Shown: one piece after another, positions 8,593-16,655 of the stretch
How positions within the stretch are numbered: the stretch's first letter is position 1
Layout: the number at the start of each line of letters is the position of its first letter
Assembly: GCA_947593615.1 (NCBI GenBank)
Contig: CANQDR010000025.1
Location: 1 to 34,661, forward strand
Length of the DNA: 34,661 nt
Direction: 5' to 3'
Origin: an uncultured Clostridia bacterium
GTDB lineage: Bacteria > Bacillota > Clostridia > Oscillospirales > Acutalibacteraceae
The notes under the pieces: generated by a model
Databases searched by the model: none
What the model was told of the DNA's origin: nothing
Seen by the model: only the letters and a program-made list of their open reading frames with translations
Position numbers and translations under genes: made by a program

Positions 8593-9873
8593 TTAAACCT
8601 CGTTTTCAGCTTGCTTTACAACAGAAAGAGTGCAGTTGTTCACATCAAGCATTTCGCTTAATCTTTTGCTTACATCATCAAATGTCGTCTTGGAAACGGC
8701 GTCTATATAAGAAAACAGCTCGTTTCCGCAAAAATGGTAATCTGCAATTGTATTGGAAATTGAGTTTACGGAATTGAGTGACGAAACTATATCGCCGTAA
8801 ACTGCCTTTTGCGCAATTTCAAAATCACTTTTTTCAAGTCCGTCTGCTTTGATTTTACAAACATACTGTTTTATCATTTCAGCCGCCTGTTTCGGTGCGC
8901 GTGATTCTCCGCCGAATATTACCGAGCAATAACCGGGTCCCTCAAAAAGTTCATAGGAAAACGTACTGTTGATGAGGTTTGCGTCCATAAGACTGCGGTA
9001 CAGCGTACTTGTCTGTGACGCAATCATTGAAAGCAGAATATCAGTCTGCGCAAGTTTTTCTACATTTAGAATTTCATCTGCCCTTTCCTTAAATCCGAGA
9101 TTGAACAAGGGCATTGAAACAGGAAAGTTCTGTTCAACGTATGGCTCGCAGATTTCATAAGGCTCGTCCTTAAAATAATTTGTAATTTCGTGTTTTTCAC
9201 TTGTTTTAAGCATCTTATCGGCAGTTTTAATTACCTGTTCCACAGTTACGTTTCCAGAAACGCAGAGTACCATATTATTCAGATTGTAGAATACATTGTA
9301 GATTTCATACAGCTTTTCGGCTGTGATTTGCGCAATGCTTTCAACTGTTCCTGCTATATCAATTTTTACAGGATGATTTTTATACATTCCCCCAAGCATA
9401 TTGAACATTACGCGCCAATCGGGAGAATCGTCATACATCTTGATTTCCTGCCCTATTATCCCCTGTTCCTTTGCAACAGTCTGAGCTGTAAAATACGGCT
9501 CCTGAACAAAGTCAAGAAGAATTTCAAGGCTTTCGTCAAACTTGTCCGTACATGAAAAAAGATAGCAGGTTTTTTCAAAGCTTGTATAAGCGTTTGCATT
9601 CGCGCCTGTCTTTGCGTAACGCACAAAGGCGTCGCCGTCCTCACTCTCGAACAGTTTATGCTCAAGATAATGTGCAATGCCGTCCGGTACGGTTATTTTT
9701 TCGCCTTCGTCAACAGAAAAGCAGGTGTTAATACTTCCGTATTTTGTACCGAAAATCGCATATGACGATTTATAGCCCTCTTTGGGATAAACATATATTG
9801 TAAGTCCCGACGGATGATTGATTTTAAAATAACTGTCGCCGATTAATTCCGATTTGATTTCTGTTATATTCAT
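8593..9873 (-). CDS. ymfH: M16 zinc peptidase, YmfH type
   Basis: A 426-aa pitrilysin-family peptidase with the inverted zinc motif HYLEH (His68, Glu71, His72) and the downstream glutamate region typical of active M16 subunits. It pairs with the next upstream gene, which lacks this motif. In Firmicutes these YmfF/YmfH pairs are annotated as linked to EF-P modification; their substrate is not settled. It is 11 bp after ymfF and ends 1 bp before lgt, so the four genes form one operon. AGAGG precedes the ATG. Confidence 0.9.
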   Translation of the reverse strand: MNITEIKSELIGDSYFKINHPSGLTIYVYPKEGYKSSYAIFGTKYGSINTCFSVDEGEKITVPDGIAHYLEHKLFESEDGDAFVRYAKTGANANAYTSFEKTCYLFSCTDKFDESLEILLDFVQEPYFTAQTVAKEQGIIGQEIKMYDDSPDWRVMFNMLGGMYKNHPVKIDIAGTVESIAQITAEKLYEIYNVFYNLNNMVLCVSGNVTVEQVIKTADKMLKTSEKHEITNYFKDEPYEICEPYVEQNFPVSMPLFNLGFKERADEILNVEKLAQTDILLSMIASQTSTLYRSLMDANLINSTFSYELFEGPGYCSVIFGGESRAPKQAAEMIKQYVCKIKADGLEKSDFEIAQKAVYGDIVSSLNSVNSISNTIADYHFCGNELFSYIDAVSKTTFDDVSKRLSEMLDVNNCTLSVVKQAENEV

Positions 9874-9884
9874 TTAACTACCTC

Positions 9885-11150
9885 TTACTTGTTTTTTAAT
9901 ACATATACCGTGTCAAGAGTAAGCTTTTGCGCCGCCTTAATTATATCTTCCCTGCTTACTGCATTTATTTTCGCAGAAAGCTCTTCTATAGTTTTAAACG
10001 AGCCGTCAAAAAGCTGGCTTGCATACCATGTTTCTATTCCGCTGACAGTATCATTCGTCGTGTAGAATGAATTAACAACCGCCATTTTTGTTGCTTCTAT
10101 TTCAAAATCGGTTATTACTCCGTTTTTCATATCTTCAATCTCTTTTAATATTCCTTCTTCTGCTTTTTCAATATTTTCACCCTCAACGCCGCTGTCAACT
10201 GTAAGAATACCCTTTTGTCTGTCATATCGCGACGCGCAATAATAGCAAAGACTCTGCTTTTCACGCACATTGCAGAATAGCTTTGAATTGGCTGTTCCTC
10301 CGAGAATTGCACACATCAGACGGGTTGCATTTACTTCTTTATCGGGAATTGCCACACCCGTTCTGAATCCCATAACAAGCTTTGACTGGGAAAGCTCCAT
10401 CTCCTCAGAAATATGCTTTACATCTTCTGCCCTGCGGACGACCTCAGTTTTAATTTCTGACGGAGCACGCTCAACATTAGAGAAAGCATTGCTAAACACT
10501 TCTTTTGCTTTTTCAGAAGAGCTGTCACCAATATACATAATCTCAAAGGTTGCAGTTTTCAGAAGATTTTGCCACGTCTTATACAATGAGGCAGGTGTAA
10601 TTTCTTTTATTTTATCGGCAGTGCCGTAGCGTTTCATACCGAAAACCTCGTCAGCACACATATATTTTATGAGCTGTCCGTTTGCATAAATACGCTTGTC
10701 ATTAAATTCAGAATCAATTAAATCGAGAAGCTGTCTGCGTTCCTGCTCGACCTCGCTTTCAATAAAAGCGCTGTCATTGAGATTAGGCTCAAAAATAACG
10801 CTGCACAGCAAAAGCGAAAGTTCGCGGGCAATACTCTCTCCTGAAAACGCATATCTGTCATCAAGTCCAGAAGCAGATATACTGAGGAGCTGACAATCGC
10901 CTGCCTTGCGAATTGAAGCGTCAAGGTCTGCTCCGTAAAGAGAACTGAGTTTTTTGCTCAGCTGTGTAAAATCAGGATACGCTTTACACGAACGTGAAAG
11001 AACTCCGCATAAAAGTGCGTTTGCGGAAGCAGTTTCCTCTGACAACGGAACTATTATATTTGCACTTATTTTCATAGTTTTAAAACGACTGTCCTTAATA
11101 CTGCTGAAAAAAACGCCGTCTGCAATTTCATATCTGTTTATGAAATTCAA
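9885..11150 (-). CDS. ymfF: M16-like partner peptidase subunit, YmfF type
   Basis: A 421-aa M16-fold protein without the HxxEH zinc motif, so probably the non-catalytic partner of YmfH. The R/Y-rich segment near residues 270-300 (KLFCNVREKQSLCYYCAS) matches the C-terminal half of M16 proteins. It starts with TTG at 11150, supported by GGAG 9 nt upstream. First gene of ymfF-ymfH-lgt-folD. The promoter is probably in AT-rich 11160-11230, but no clear boxes were found. Confidence 0.87.
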   Translation of the reverse strand: MNFINRYEIADGVFFSSIKDSRFKTMKISANIIVPLSEETASANALLCGVLSRSCKAYPDFTQLSKKLSSLYGADLDASIRKAGDCQLLSISASGLDDRYAFSGESIARELSLLLCSVIFEPNLNDSAFIESEVEQERRQLLDLIDSEFNDKRIYANGQLIKYMCADEVFGMKRYGTADKIKEITPASLYKTWQNLLKTATFEIMYIGDSSSEKAKEVFSNAFSNVERAPSEIKTEVVRRAEDVKHISEEMELSQSKLVMGFRTGVAIPDKEVNATRLMCAILGGTANSKLFCNVREKQSLCYYCASRYDRQKGILTVDSGVEGENIEKAEEGILKEIEDMKNGVITDFEIEATKMAVVNSFYTTNDTVSGIETWYASQLFDGSFKTIEELSAKINAVSREDIIKAAQKLTLDTVYVLKNK

Positions 11151-11230
11151 TTATATCAACTCCAATACATATTCATTTTATAGTATATCATAATTCATTA
11201 ATTTATAAAAGTATTTTTCCAAAAATAAGA

Positions 11231-11257
11231 AAAAAAGCTGTGCATTTATGCACAGCT
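11231..11257 (-). terminator. Intrinsic terminator after the DUF2935 gene
   Basis: Minus strand stem AGCTGTGCAT/ATGCACAGCT with a 2-nt loop followed by at least six T. It isolates the DUF2935 gene from ymfF. Confidence 0.85.
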
Positions 11258-11322
11258 CAGAATATTTGTATATTATTCAGTTGGAGTAAATATCGGTGTA
11301 AATATAATAAAATCTATTATAA

Positions 11323-12216
11323 TTAATATTTCAGCAATCTTATATAATGATTTGCCTCACGCAAAACATGATCTGCAAGCAGAGGTAAAATAATTGAACG
11401 AATCTTGCAGTCTTCTATGCCCTTTGTACCCTCAGCTTTGAAATTCCTGAATTTTTCGGTTTCCTCCAGAGAAGAAATATTCAGAGTTCTGCTATGCGCG
11501 TTATTGCAGGATTCCAACAAAGCAGAATAATCCTTGGCAAATCCGTCAGCAGAATGAAACAGCTCGGTTTCCGTCGGATCAAGCAGACCACGTATAAACA
11601 AAGCATGTTCCATCATTATGCGATTCCAGAAACACTCGATTTCTTTCATTGAGCGGCAGGGCAAATCTCCCTCATTTTCAAGTGCAAGAACATATTCACA
11701 ATACAGCTTTGCCTCTCTTATTATGTGCTCTATCAGCAAAGGATAATTTGCTGTAAACATATCACACTGTAAAACATTTCTCAAAACAGTTTCCTTAAAT
11801 GAAATTAATCCATCAATAAGTTTTAATGCCCTTTGATTTAACATTTTAACCTGTCGGTATAAATTGGGATTACTTCTGCCTTTAGGACAGCCTACTTGTA
11901 AATGCAATTCCCTTTCGGTTATTGATTTATTTATTGAAATGCCCGTAAAACGTTCAGTCTGCCTTTCTGCCAAAGCCGTAAACTCGGTTACTACTTCACC
12001 CGAACACAAAACATCTTCGCTCACTTTTCCGTTGCTGAGAGATACCGCCTGAGAAAGTAATTTTTCAAATTCTCTTTTGAAAAACTCTGCCCTCTCTGAA
12101 AATGAAGGATTTGCCGGAGTAAAACCAGCCCTTAGAAACAGAGAATGTTCTTTCATTATTCTGCCGAAAAACAAATGAAGCTCCAAGGATTTTGCAGTAT
12201 AATTATCCGTGTTCAT
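11323..12216 (-). CDS. DUF2935 protein (two helical repeats)
   Basis: A 297-aa protein of the DUF2935 family, common in Clostridia. It has two halves of about 140 residues, each beginning with a helix containing EHxLFxRxG (KEHSLFLRAGF near 22; MEHALFIRGLLDPTE near 207). The repeated His and Glu in long helices suggest a ferritin- or hemerythrin-like metal-binding bundle, but the function is unknown. GGAGG lies 5 nt before the ATG. Transcribed alone: two dyads overlap its likely promoter and a strong terminator follows. Confidence 0.85.
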   Translation of the reverse strand: MNTDNYTAKSLELHLFFGRIMKEHSLFLRAGFTPANPSFSERAEFFKREFEKLLSQAVSLSNGKVSEDVLCSGEVVTEFTALAERQTERFTGISINKSITERELHLQVGCPKGRSNPNLYRQVKMLNQRALKLIDGLISFKETVLRNVLQCDMFTANYPLLIEHIIREAKLYCEYVLALENEGDLPCRSMKEIECFWNRIMMEHALFIRGLLDPTETELFHSADGFAKDYSALLESCNNAHSRTLNISSLEETEKFRNFKAEGTKGIEDCKIRSIILPLLADHVLREANHYIRLLKY

Positions 12217-12248
12217 ATTTCCCTCCGTAACAATATAAGTAAATCATA

Positions 12249-12288
12249 CATACTCTATACAGAGTATGCGTGCAACATACCGTATGTT
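12249..12288 (-). promoter_or_regulatory. Promoter with two CATAC/GTATG dyads before the DUF2935 gene
   Basis: Minus strand TTGCAC and TATGTA are spaced by 17 bp. The dyad CATACTC-N6-GAGTATG (12249-12268) covers the spacer and -10 region, and a second dyad AACATAC-N-GTATGTT (12274-12288) lies just upstream. Both share a CATAC/GTATG core, suggesting a dimeric repressor that binds twice. Confidence 0.45.
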
Positions 12289-12338
12289 ACTTCTGCGGAA
12301 ATATTTCAACATCTATTTTTTAGCTGCAAAAAATACTT

Positions 12339-12926
12339 TTACAGCTTTATCGGAGTAATTCTGTCATCATCGGTAATTTTACGCATAACTTTGCACGGAC
12401 TTCCAACAGCAATCACTCCTGGCGGAATATCCTTTGTTACAACACTGCCTGCTCCTATTATACTGCCTTTACCTATAGTTACGCCTCCCAGAACCGTTGC
12501 ATTTGCACCTATCCACACATCTTCCTCAATTGTTATCGGTGCAGACGTTCCAATAGCCTCTGCTCTTTGTTCGGGCAAAATAGCATGACCTGCGCAGGCC
12601 AAACATACGCCGGGTGCAATGAATACGTTTGCGCCTATATTTACAGGAGAAGTGTCAAGAATAACACAGTTGTAGTTTACAAGGACAAAACCGTGCAGAT
12701 GAATGTTAAATCCATAGTCACAGTGAAAAGACGGTTCAATAATAGCAAACTCATTGCTTGTTCCAAGCAACTTTGATAGAATTTCATTTCTTTTGTTGAC
12801 TTCATCCGGCGCAGTGTGATTATATTCAAAACATAGTTTTTTTGAATTAATTTGGAGGTGATTTGGCATATCAAAATCACAGGTAGCATAAGGTTTGTTT
12901 TTTTTCATTAGTTCAAGGTAGTCCAT
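12339..12926 (-). CDS. Sugar O-acetyltransferase (maltose/galactoside acetyltransferase family)
   Basis: A 195-aa left-handed beta-helix acetyltransferase of the Maa/LacA type, using acetyl-CoA. An N-terminal helical cap (1-60) precedes hexapeptide repeats (about 75-185: VNIGANVFIAPG, IGANATVLGGVTIGKG, IGAGSVVTKDIPPG), with the catalytic His in CAGHAI. Its exact sugar cannot be told. GGTG lies 5 nt before the ATG. It is not clearly linked to its neighbours. Confidence 0.9.
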   Translation of the reverse strand: MDYLELMKKNKPYATCDFDMPNHLQINSKKLCFEYNHTAPDEVNKRNEILSKLLGTSNEFAIIEPSFHCDYGFNIHLHGFVLVNYNCVILDTSPVNIGANVFIAPGVCLACAGHAILPEQRAEAIGTSAPITIEEDVWIGANATVLGGVTIGKGSIIGAGSVVTKDIPPGVIAVGSPCKVMRKITDDDRITPIKL

Positions 12927-13066
12927 ATTATCACCACATATTTCACAAGAATTATATCAATAAAATCCGATTACCAGATAGCCTTATAATAATATATAAT
13001 ATAATAGTCAGTAATTTTTATTCCTGTATGGAAATATAAAAAATTATTAAAAATCAAAATTTGATA

Positions 13067-13095
13067 TTGACATCTTAAATATGCTATGGTATAAT
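13067..13095 (+). promoter_or_regulatory. Promoter of the tRNA-Leu gene
   Basis: Perfect consensus TTGACA (13067-13072) and TATAAT (13090-13095) with 17-bp spacing, about 40 bp upstream of the tRNA. Confidence 0.92.
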
Positions 13096-13136
13096 ATCAC
13101 TCGTTGAGTTGAGAAACTAAACAGAATTTGAAATTT

Positions 13137-13221
13137 GCGAGTGTGCTGGAATAGGCAGACAGGCACGTTTGAGGGGCGTGTGTTTTACGACGTACGGGTT
13201 CAAGTCCCGTCACTCGCACCA
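13137..13221 (+). tRNA. tRNA-Leu (anticodon GAG)
   Basis: The acceptor stem GCGAGTG/CACTCGC, a long variable arm, T arm ACGGG-TTCAAGT-CCCGT and an encoded CCA are all present. The anticodon stem CACGT/GCGTG encloses the loop TTGAGGG, giving GAG, which reads CTC and CTT leucine codons. The 3' part is the attachment core of the element downstream; the insertion leaves the tRNA intact. Confidence 0.96.
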
Positions 13222-13224
13222 AAA
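13193..13224 (+). repeat. attL: 32-bp direct repeat within the tRNA-Leu 3' end
   Basis: Begins TACGGGTTCAAG and ends CTCGCACCAAAA, covering the T arm, acceptor 3' strand, CCA and two further bases. Identical to 22974-23005. Confidence 0.95.
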
Positions 13225-13230
13225 TTTAAA

Positions 13231-13275
13231 CCTTAGAAATGGCTTAGATATGCGATTTCTAAGGATTTTCTTTTT
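13231..13275 (+). terminator. Element-supplied terminator for tRNA-Leu
   Basis: Stem CCTTAGAAAT (13231-13240) with ATTTCTAAGG (13255-13264), followed by ATTTTCTTTTT. It lies inside the element, 10 bp after the tRNA, and replaces the chromosomal terminator now at 23011-23065. Confidence 0.85.
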
Positions 13276-13290
13276 GCATAAAATACTCTT

Positions 13291-13312
13291 TTGGGGCTTA
13301 TTTGGGGCTTAT
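13291..13312 (+). repeat. Left arm-type integrase sites
   Basis: Two exact tandem copies of the 11-mer TTGGGGCTTAT (13291-13301, 13302-13312), between attL and the integrase. Matching copies sit at the other end of the element. Confidence 0.7.
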
Positions 13313-13348
13313 TGCTTTGAATAAGCCTATTTTTTGTGCTATATATTT

Positions 13349-14539
13349 CTATTTTAGAATAAAAGCACTCCCTACAGCTTCAACCCTTTTTGCTTTTTCT
13401 TCCTCAAATGAATGAGCATAGATATTTAATGTAGTTGATGTTTGGCTATGTCCTAAAATATCTGCCGCTGTTCGTGGATCTGTACCGTCCGATATAATGA
13501 CAGACGCAAATAAATGTCGTTGACTATGAATACATACTTTTCTAAAATTGTGAGCTTCACAAAATTTATTTAACCAATTTAGCGGTGTGTTTCCACTCAT
13601 TGGCGATCCGTCCCACGTTGTGAATAGCCTGTCTGTTTCTTTCCATAAGTCGCCTACTTTGATTTTTTCTTTATCCTGAAAGTCCTTATATCTTTTCAGC
13701 TCTTGAATTACCGCCTTGTTTAATTTGATACTTCTGTATGATTTATGGCTTTTAGGTGTGTCTACTTCCATTTTGCCATTTTTGTATAATGATGTTCTAT
13801 TTACAGTAATTACACCTGTTTCAAAATCAATGTCTTTCAATTCAAAGCCCAATAACTCGCCACGTCTAAACCCACCAAATATAGCCAGAAGAAAAAATAT
13901 CTTATATTTAGGCGGGGCTTCCTCTATTAGTACATTTAAAAATTCCTGTGCTTCCTCTAATGTAAATACTTCCCTTTCTTTAGGTGGAATTTTTACGGTG
14001 TTAACATTTCTACAAGGGTTATCCGTTACAATTCCACACTTTATCGCATAGTTGAAAACGTCCGATATTAAATTCAGGTGGTGTGCCTGTGACTTAGTAG
14101 ATAAAGCCCCGCCCGTTCTTTTGTTCGTCCCTGTTTTAGCAAGGTTATTTATAAACTTCTGTATTTGCCTTGTGCAAATCTCGTGTATATACAGATGTCC
14201 GAACTCCTTATACACACGCTCTCTACAGCCTTTAAGTCTATTAAGTGATAATTCTTTCATATTCCTTGTAATTTCTTCTTGATTAAACCACTCTTCAGAA
14301 AGCTACTGAAATTTTATTTTCTTATCCGTAAATTTTCCGCTTTTCACTTCTTCTTCAAATAACGTGCGTTGCTTTATAAGCTCCTTTACCAACTGCTTTT
14401 CTGTGTAATTCCTGTCGGGCTTCCACGTCCTTGTATGCTTTATCTGCTTTCCCTCTAACGTATAACCACTATATACTATTAGGCGATAGGAATTACCCCT
14501 TTTTTCAACTCCGTTTATTTTAGTCATCATAAGTTTCAC
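13349..14539 (-). pseudogene. int: Tyrosine integrase interrupted by an in-frame TAG
   Basis: A site-specific recombinase of the Tn916/phage type that would insert and excise the element at tRNA-Leu. An AP2-like arm-binding N-terminus (about 78 codons, to 14306) is followed by TAG (14303-14305), then the same frame runs on through the core-binding and catalytic domains to 13349. The catalytic set is complete: Arg in FGGFRRGELLG, Lys in TPKSHKSYRS, HSQRH, GHSQTSTT and Tyr in NIYAHSF. The stop stands in KIKFQ-*-LSEEWF, where relatives usually have an acidic residue. Initiation is probably ATG at 14530 or 14527. A restart at ATG 14260 would lack arm binding. Confidence 0.9.
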
Positions 14540-14664
14540 CGTATTTTAAACATTTCATTATAAGGCTTTAATTGCTTGTCGTCAGTTCCGCAACCACGAT
14601 ATACACGGATCAGAAAAGCTATTAACTTGCCATCTATGTTGCGTTTTTCTCTAATGTTAGCCAT
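14536..14664 (-). CDS. 42-aa AP2-like small protein between repressor and integrase
   Basis: A 42-residue frame starting MANIREKRNIDGKL and continuing IRVYRG..KQLKPY. It resembles the first strands of the AP2-like arm-binding domain of phage integrases. The ATG has GGAG 9 nt upstream and overlaps the repressor stop; its own stop overlaps the integrase start region. This tight coupling (repressor, small protein, integrase) argues that it is translated. It may be a detached second arm-binding domain or a vestige of a longer integrase N-terminus. Confidence 0.6.
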   Translation of the reverse strand: MANIREKRNIDGKLIAFLIRVYRGCGTDDKQLKPYNEMFKIR

Positions 14665-15256
14665 TGTCTATATCTCCGTTTTTTACAAGTACATTCAATA
14701 TCTCGAAAAATTCTTTTGATAATTTAAACTCTTTTAACTCTATTATATCCTTGCGTGCGTCTGCTTGTAATTCTATGCTTTCTAATAGTTGTTCGTCTTT
14801 CTCACGCTCGCTACATTCAGCCAAAAAATAATAATGCTTAGCTGCAACTTCATATTCAACAATATGTGAGATGAAAAACGATAATTTAATAATTCCGTTT
14901 TTATCTACTCCAATGCTATTTAGAATATGGGCGAGATTATATGGGGTATTTCCCTTGTTATAAAACAAGGACTTAATTACGGTATCACTCAAACCCGTGT
15001 ATTTACAAACTGCTTGCATATCGTCATCAATATCCCTCCCCTTAGATGATCCAAGCAAATAATCTGCTGAAACATTAAAAAATTCCGATATTCTTTTTAA
15101 CTGTTCTATATTTGGTATGCGCAAGCCACTACAAAAATAAGACACAACATTATCCTTTACCCCTAAATATTGCGCTAAATCTTTCTGTTTAAGCTCTTTT
15201 TCTGCAAGCAATCCGTTTATTCTTTGTCCTACAATTTTGCTTAATTTGTTATCCAT
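14657..15256 (-). CDS. CI-like XRE repressor of the element
   Basis: A 199-aa protein with an N-terminal Cro/CI-type helix-turn-helix (residues 8-62: LKQKDLAQYLGVKDNVVSYF...ISEFFNVSADYLLG) and a helical C-terminal half with no S24 peptidase motif. By position it is the lysogeny repressor: leftward, divergent from the early promoter, leading the repressor-small protein-int transcript. Lack of a LexA-like peptidase domain suggests release by an antirepressor or other partner rather than RecA-driven self-cleavage. Confidence 0.85.
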   Translation of the reverse strand: MDNKLSKIVGQRINGLLAEKELKQKDLAQYLGVKDNVVSYFCSGLRIPNIEQLKRISEFFNVSADYLLGSSKGRDIDDDMQAVCKYTGLSDTVIKSLFYNKGNTPYNLAHILNSIGVDKNGIIKLSFFISHIVEYEVAAKHYYFLAECSEREKDEQLLESIELQADARKDIIELKEFKLSKEFFEILNVLVKNGDIDNG

Positions 15257-15276
15257 ACTTTCGCCCCTTTGTGTTG

Positions 15277-15371
15277 CATAACTTAATTGTTATGTTGTAA
15301 AAAAACATAACAAATACTATTGACTTATGGTTGTTGTTAAGTTATAATCAAATCATAACATAAAAGTTATA
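15277..15371. promoter_or_regulatory. Divergent control region: early promoter and two repressor operators
   Basis: The rightward promoter is TTGACT (15320-15325) and TATAAT (15343-15348), 17-bp spacing. Two dyads share one design: CATAAC-N6-GTTATG (15277-15294) and CATAAC-N6-GTTATA (15354-15371), with further half-sites at 15306-15311 and 15341-15346. The second dyad lies just past the -10. This is the expected layout for a CI/Cro switch. Confidence 0.78.
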
Positions 15372-15404
15372 TAATGTCAACAACAAATGAAAGGAAGATC
15401 AGAA

Positions 15405-15599
15405 ATGAAATCAAACAATGACATTAGACAGTATGCAAAATCAAAGGGCGTTCTTTTATGGGAAATTGCTGAAAAGCTTAATATTTACGACGGTAATTTC
15501 TCCCGCAAGCTCCGAAAAGAGTTACCCGACAATGAAAAAACAAAGGTTATCGGCATTATTGACAACATAGCAAAAAGTAAAGCCGCTGCAGCGGAATAA
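15405..15599 (+). CDS. Small Cro-like DNA-binding protein
   Basis: A 64-aa protein, MKSNNDIRQYAKSKGVLLWEI at its N-terminus, with a helix-turn-helix-like pattern (VLLWEIAEKLNIYDGNFSRKLR). Similar short proteins follow the early promoter in clostridial phages and conjugative elements. The ATG at 15405 has AAGGAAG 7 nt upstream; an earlier in-frame ATG at 15387 overlaps that site. First gene of the rightward operon. Confidence 0.75.
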   Translation: MKSNNDIRQYAKSKGVLLWEIAEKLNIYDGNFSRKLRKELPDNEKTKVIGIIDNIAKSKAAAAE

Positions 15600-15618
15600 T
15601 TAACAGGAGGTACATAAA

Positions 15619-15819
15619 ATGAATGAACCACGAATGAGGACGGCAACACAAGCAATTGAATATATTAAAAGAGCTGATCCTGATACGGCTTTTACATTGT
15701 CAGCACTTAAGAGGATGATGAGGAAGGGTGAAATCCCTGTTGTTCACGTTGAAAGTAAACGGCTTGTAAATCTTAATGACGTTTTAACCTTTCTTTCAGG
15801 GAAAAATTTGAATGAATAG
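15619..15819 (+). CDS. Excisionase-like helix-turn-helix protein
   Basis: A 66-aa basic protein resembling phage Xis/MerR-type winged-helix proteins: RTATQAIEYIKRADPDTAFTL..LKRMMRKGEIPVVHVESKRLVNLNDVLTFL, with the typical IPVxxxxxRxLxNLxDVxxFL ending. It would direct excision with the integrase, or act as an early regulator. AGGAGG lies 8 nt before the ATG. It lies 19 bp after the Cro-like gene. Confidence 0.75.
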   Translation: MNEPRMRTATQAIEYIKRADPDTAFTLSALKRMMRKGEIPVVHVESKRLVNLNDVLTFLSGKNLNE

Positions 15820-15821
15820 CT

Positions 15822-16655
15822 ATGCTAATAGCAATATCAGGCGAATTGTCTAAGGCGGTGGGAGTATTGGGAAATCACAGAATGTTTACAAACACTATTG
15901 TTGATAGTGATAAATTTTTAGAAATGCCATTATCTACACAAGCTCTTTATTTTCATTTAGGTATGAGAGCAGATGACGAGGGCTTTATTGGAAGCCCTAA
16001 AAAGATTATCCGAGCCGTAAATTGCACAGAAGATGACTTAAAACTTCTTATTGCAAAAGGCTTTGTAATATGTTTTGAAAGCGGAATAATTGTTATTACT
16101 CACTGGAATTTACATAACACAATACGGAAAGACCGCAAAAAAGATACATTTTTTCAGACAGAAAAAGCCTTGTTGAGCTTGAATGAAAGTAATATTTATT
16201 CTATTGACAACCAAATGACAACCATTTGTCAACCAAGTGGCAACCAAATGACCGCACAAGGTAAGTTAAGTAAAGATAAGTTAAGTAAAGATAATATAAG
16301 TGATAATGTATCAACTTCCGTTGACGGCCGAACCGCTTTTGATTATCAATCTGTTATAAATTCTTTTAATTCCATTTGTCAAAGCCTGCCAAAGGTGCAG
16401 AAATTAACCGACACACGAAGAAAGAAAATCAAAAGCACATCAAGGCTGTTAGGTAAAATGACCTTTGAAGAAGTATTTTACAAGGTTGAAAGCTCTGACT
16501 TTCTGTCAGGTCGTAACGGCAAATGGACAGCGTGCTGTTTTGATTGGATATTAAACCCGCCTAATTTAACAAAAATTATTGAGGGGAATTATAATAATAA
16601 GCAATCGCAACAACAGAGTACATCACAATACAAGCAAGGAGTTGATTACTTTTAA
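15822..16655 (+). CDS. Phage-type replisome organizer
   Basis: A 277-aa replication initiator. The N-terminal winged-helix region (about 20-120: HRMFTNTIVDSDKFLEMPL..QALYFHLGMRADDEGFI) is typical of phage replisome organizers. A polar linker encodes repeats (KLSKDKLSKDN). The C-terminal motif FLSGRNGKWTACCFDWILN..NLTKIIEGNY, shared with DnaD-like phage proteins, probably contacts the helicase loader. The first ATG (15822) lacks a ribosome-binding site; TTG at 15867 has GGTGG 5 nt upstream and starts nearer the family's usual N-terminus, so it may be the real start. Its stop overlaps the start of the loader gene. Confidence 0.88.
   Translation: MLIAISGELSKAVGVLGNHRMFTNTIVDSDKFLEMPLSTQALYFHLGMRADDEGFIGSPKKIIRAVNCTEDDLKLLIAKGFVICFESGIIVITHWNLHNTIRKDRKKDTFFQTEKALLSLNESNIYSIDNQMTTICQPSGNQMTAQGKLSKDKLSKDNISDNVSTSVDGRTAFDYQSVINSFNSICQSLPKVQKLTDTRRKKIKSTSRLLGKMTFEEVFYKVESSDFLSGRNGKWTACCFDWILNPPNLTKIIEGNYNNKQSQQQSTSQYKQGVDYF
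16206..16310 (+). repeat. Iterons and AT-rich repeats inside the replisome organizer gene (candidate origin)
   Basis: Four tandem 11-bp units: GACAACCAAAT (16206), GACAACCATTT (16217), GTCAACCAAGT (16228) and GGCAACCAAAT (16239). Two tandem copies of the 15-mer AAGTTAAGTAAAGAT (16263 and 16278) follow, then AT-rich DNA. Iterons beside an AT-rich unwinding region within the initiator gene are the usual design of phage origins. Confidence 0.75.

Noticed and set aside
15306..15371. A leftward consensus promoter for the repressor
   Set aside because: Several AT-rich hexamers are present on the minus strand but none has both boxes at proper spacing, so no position is claimed.
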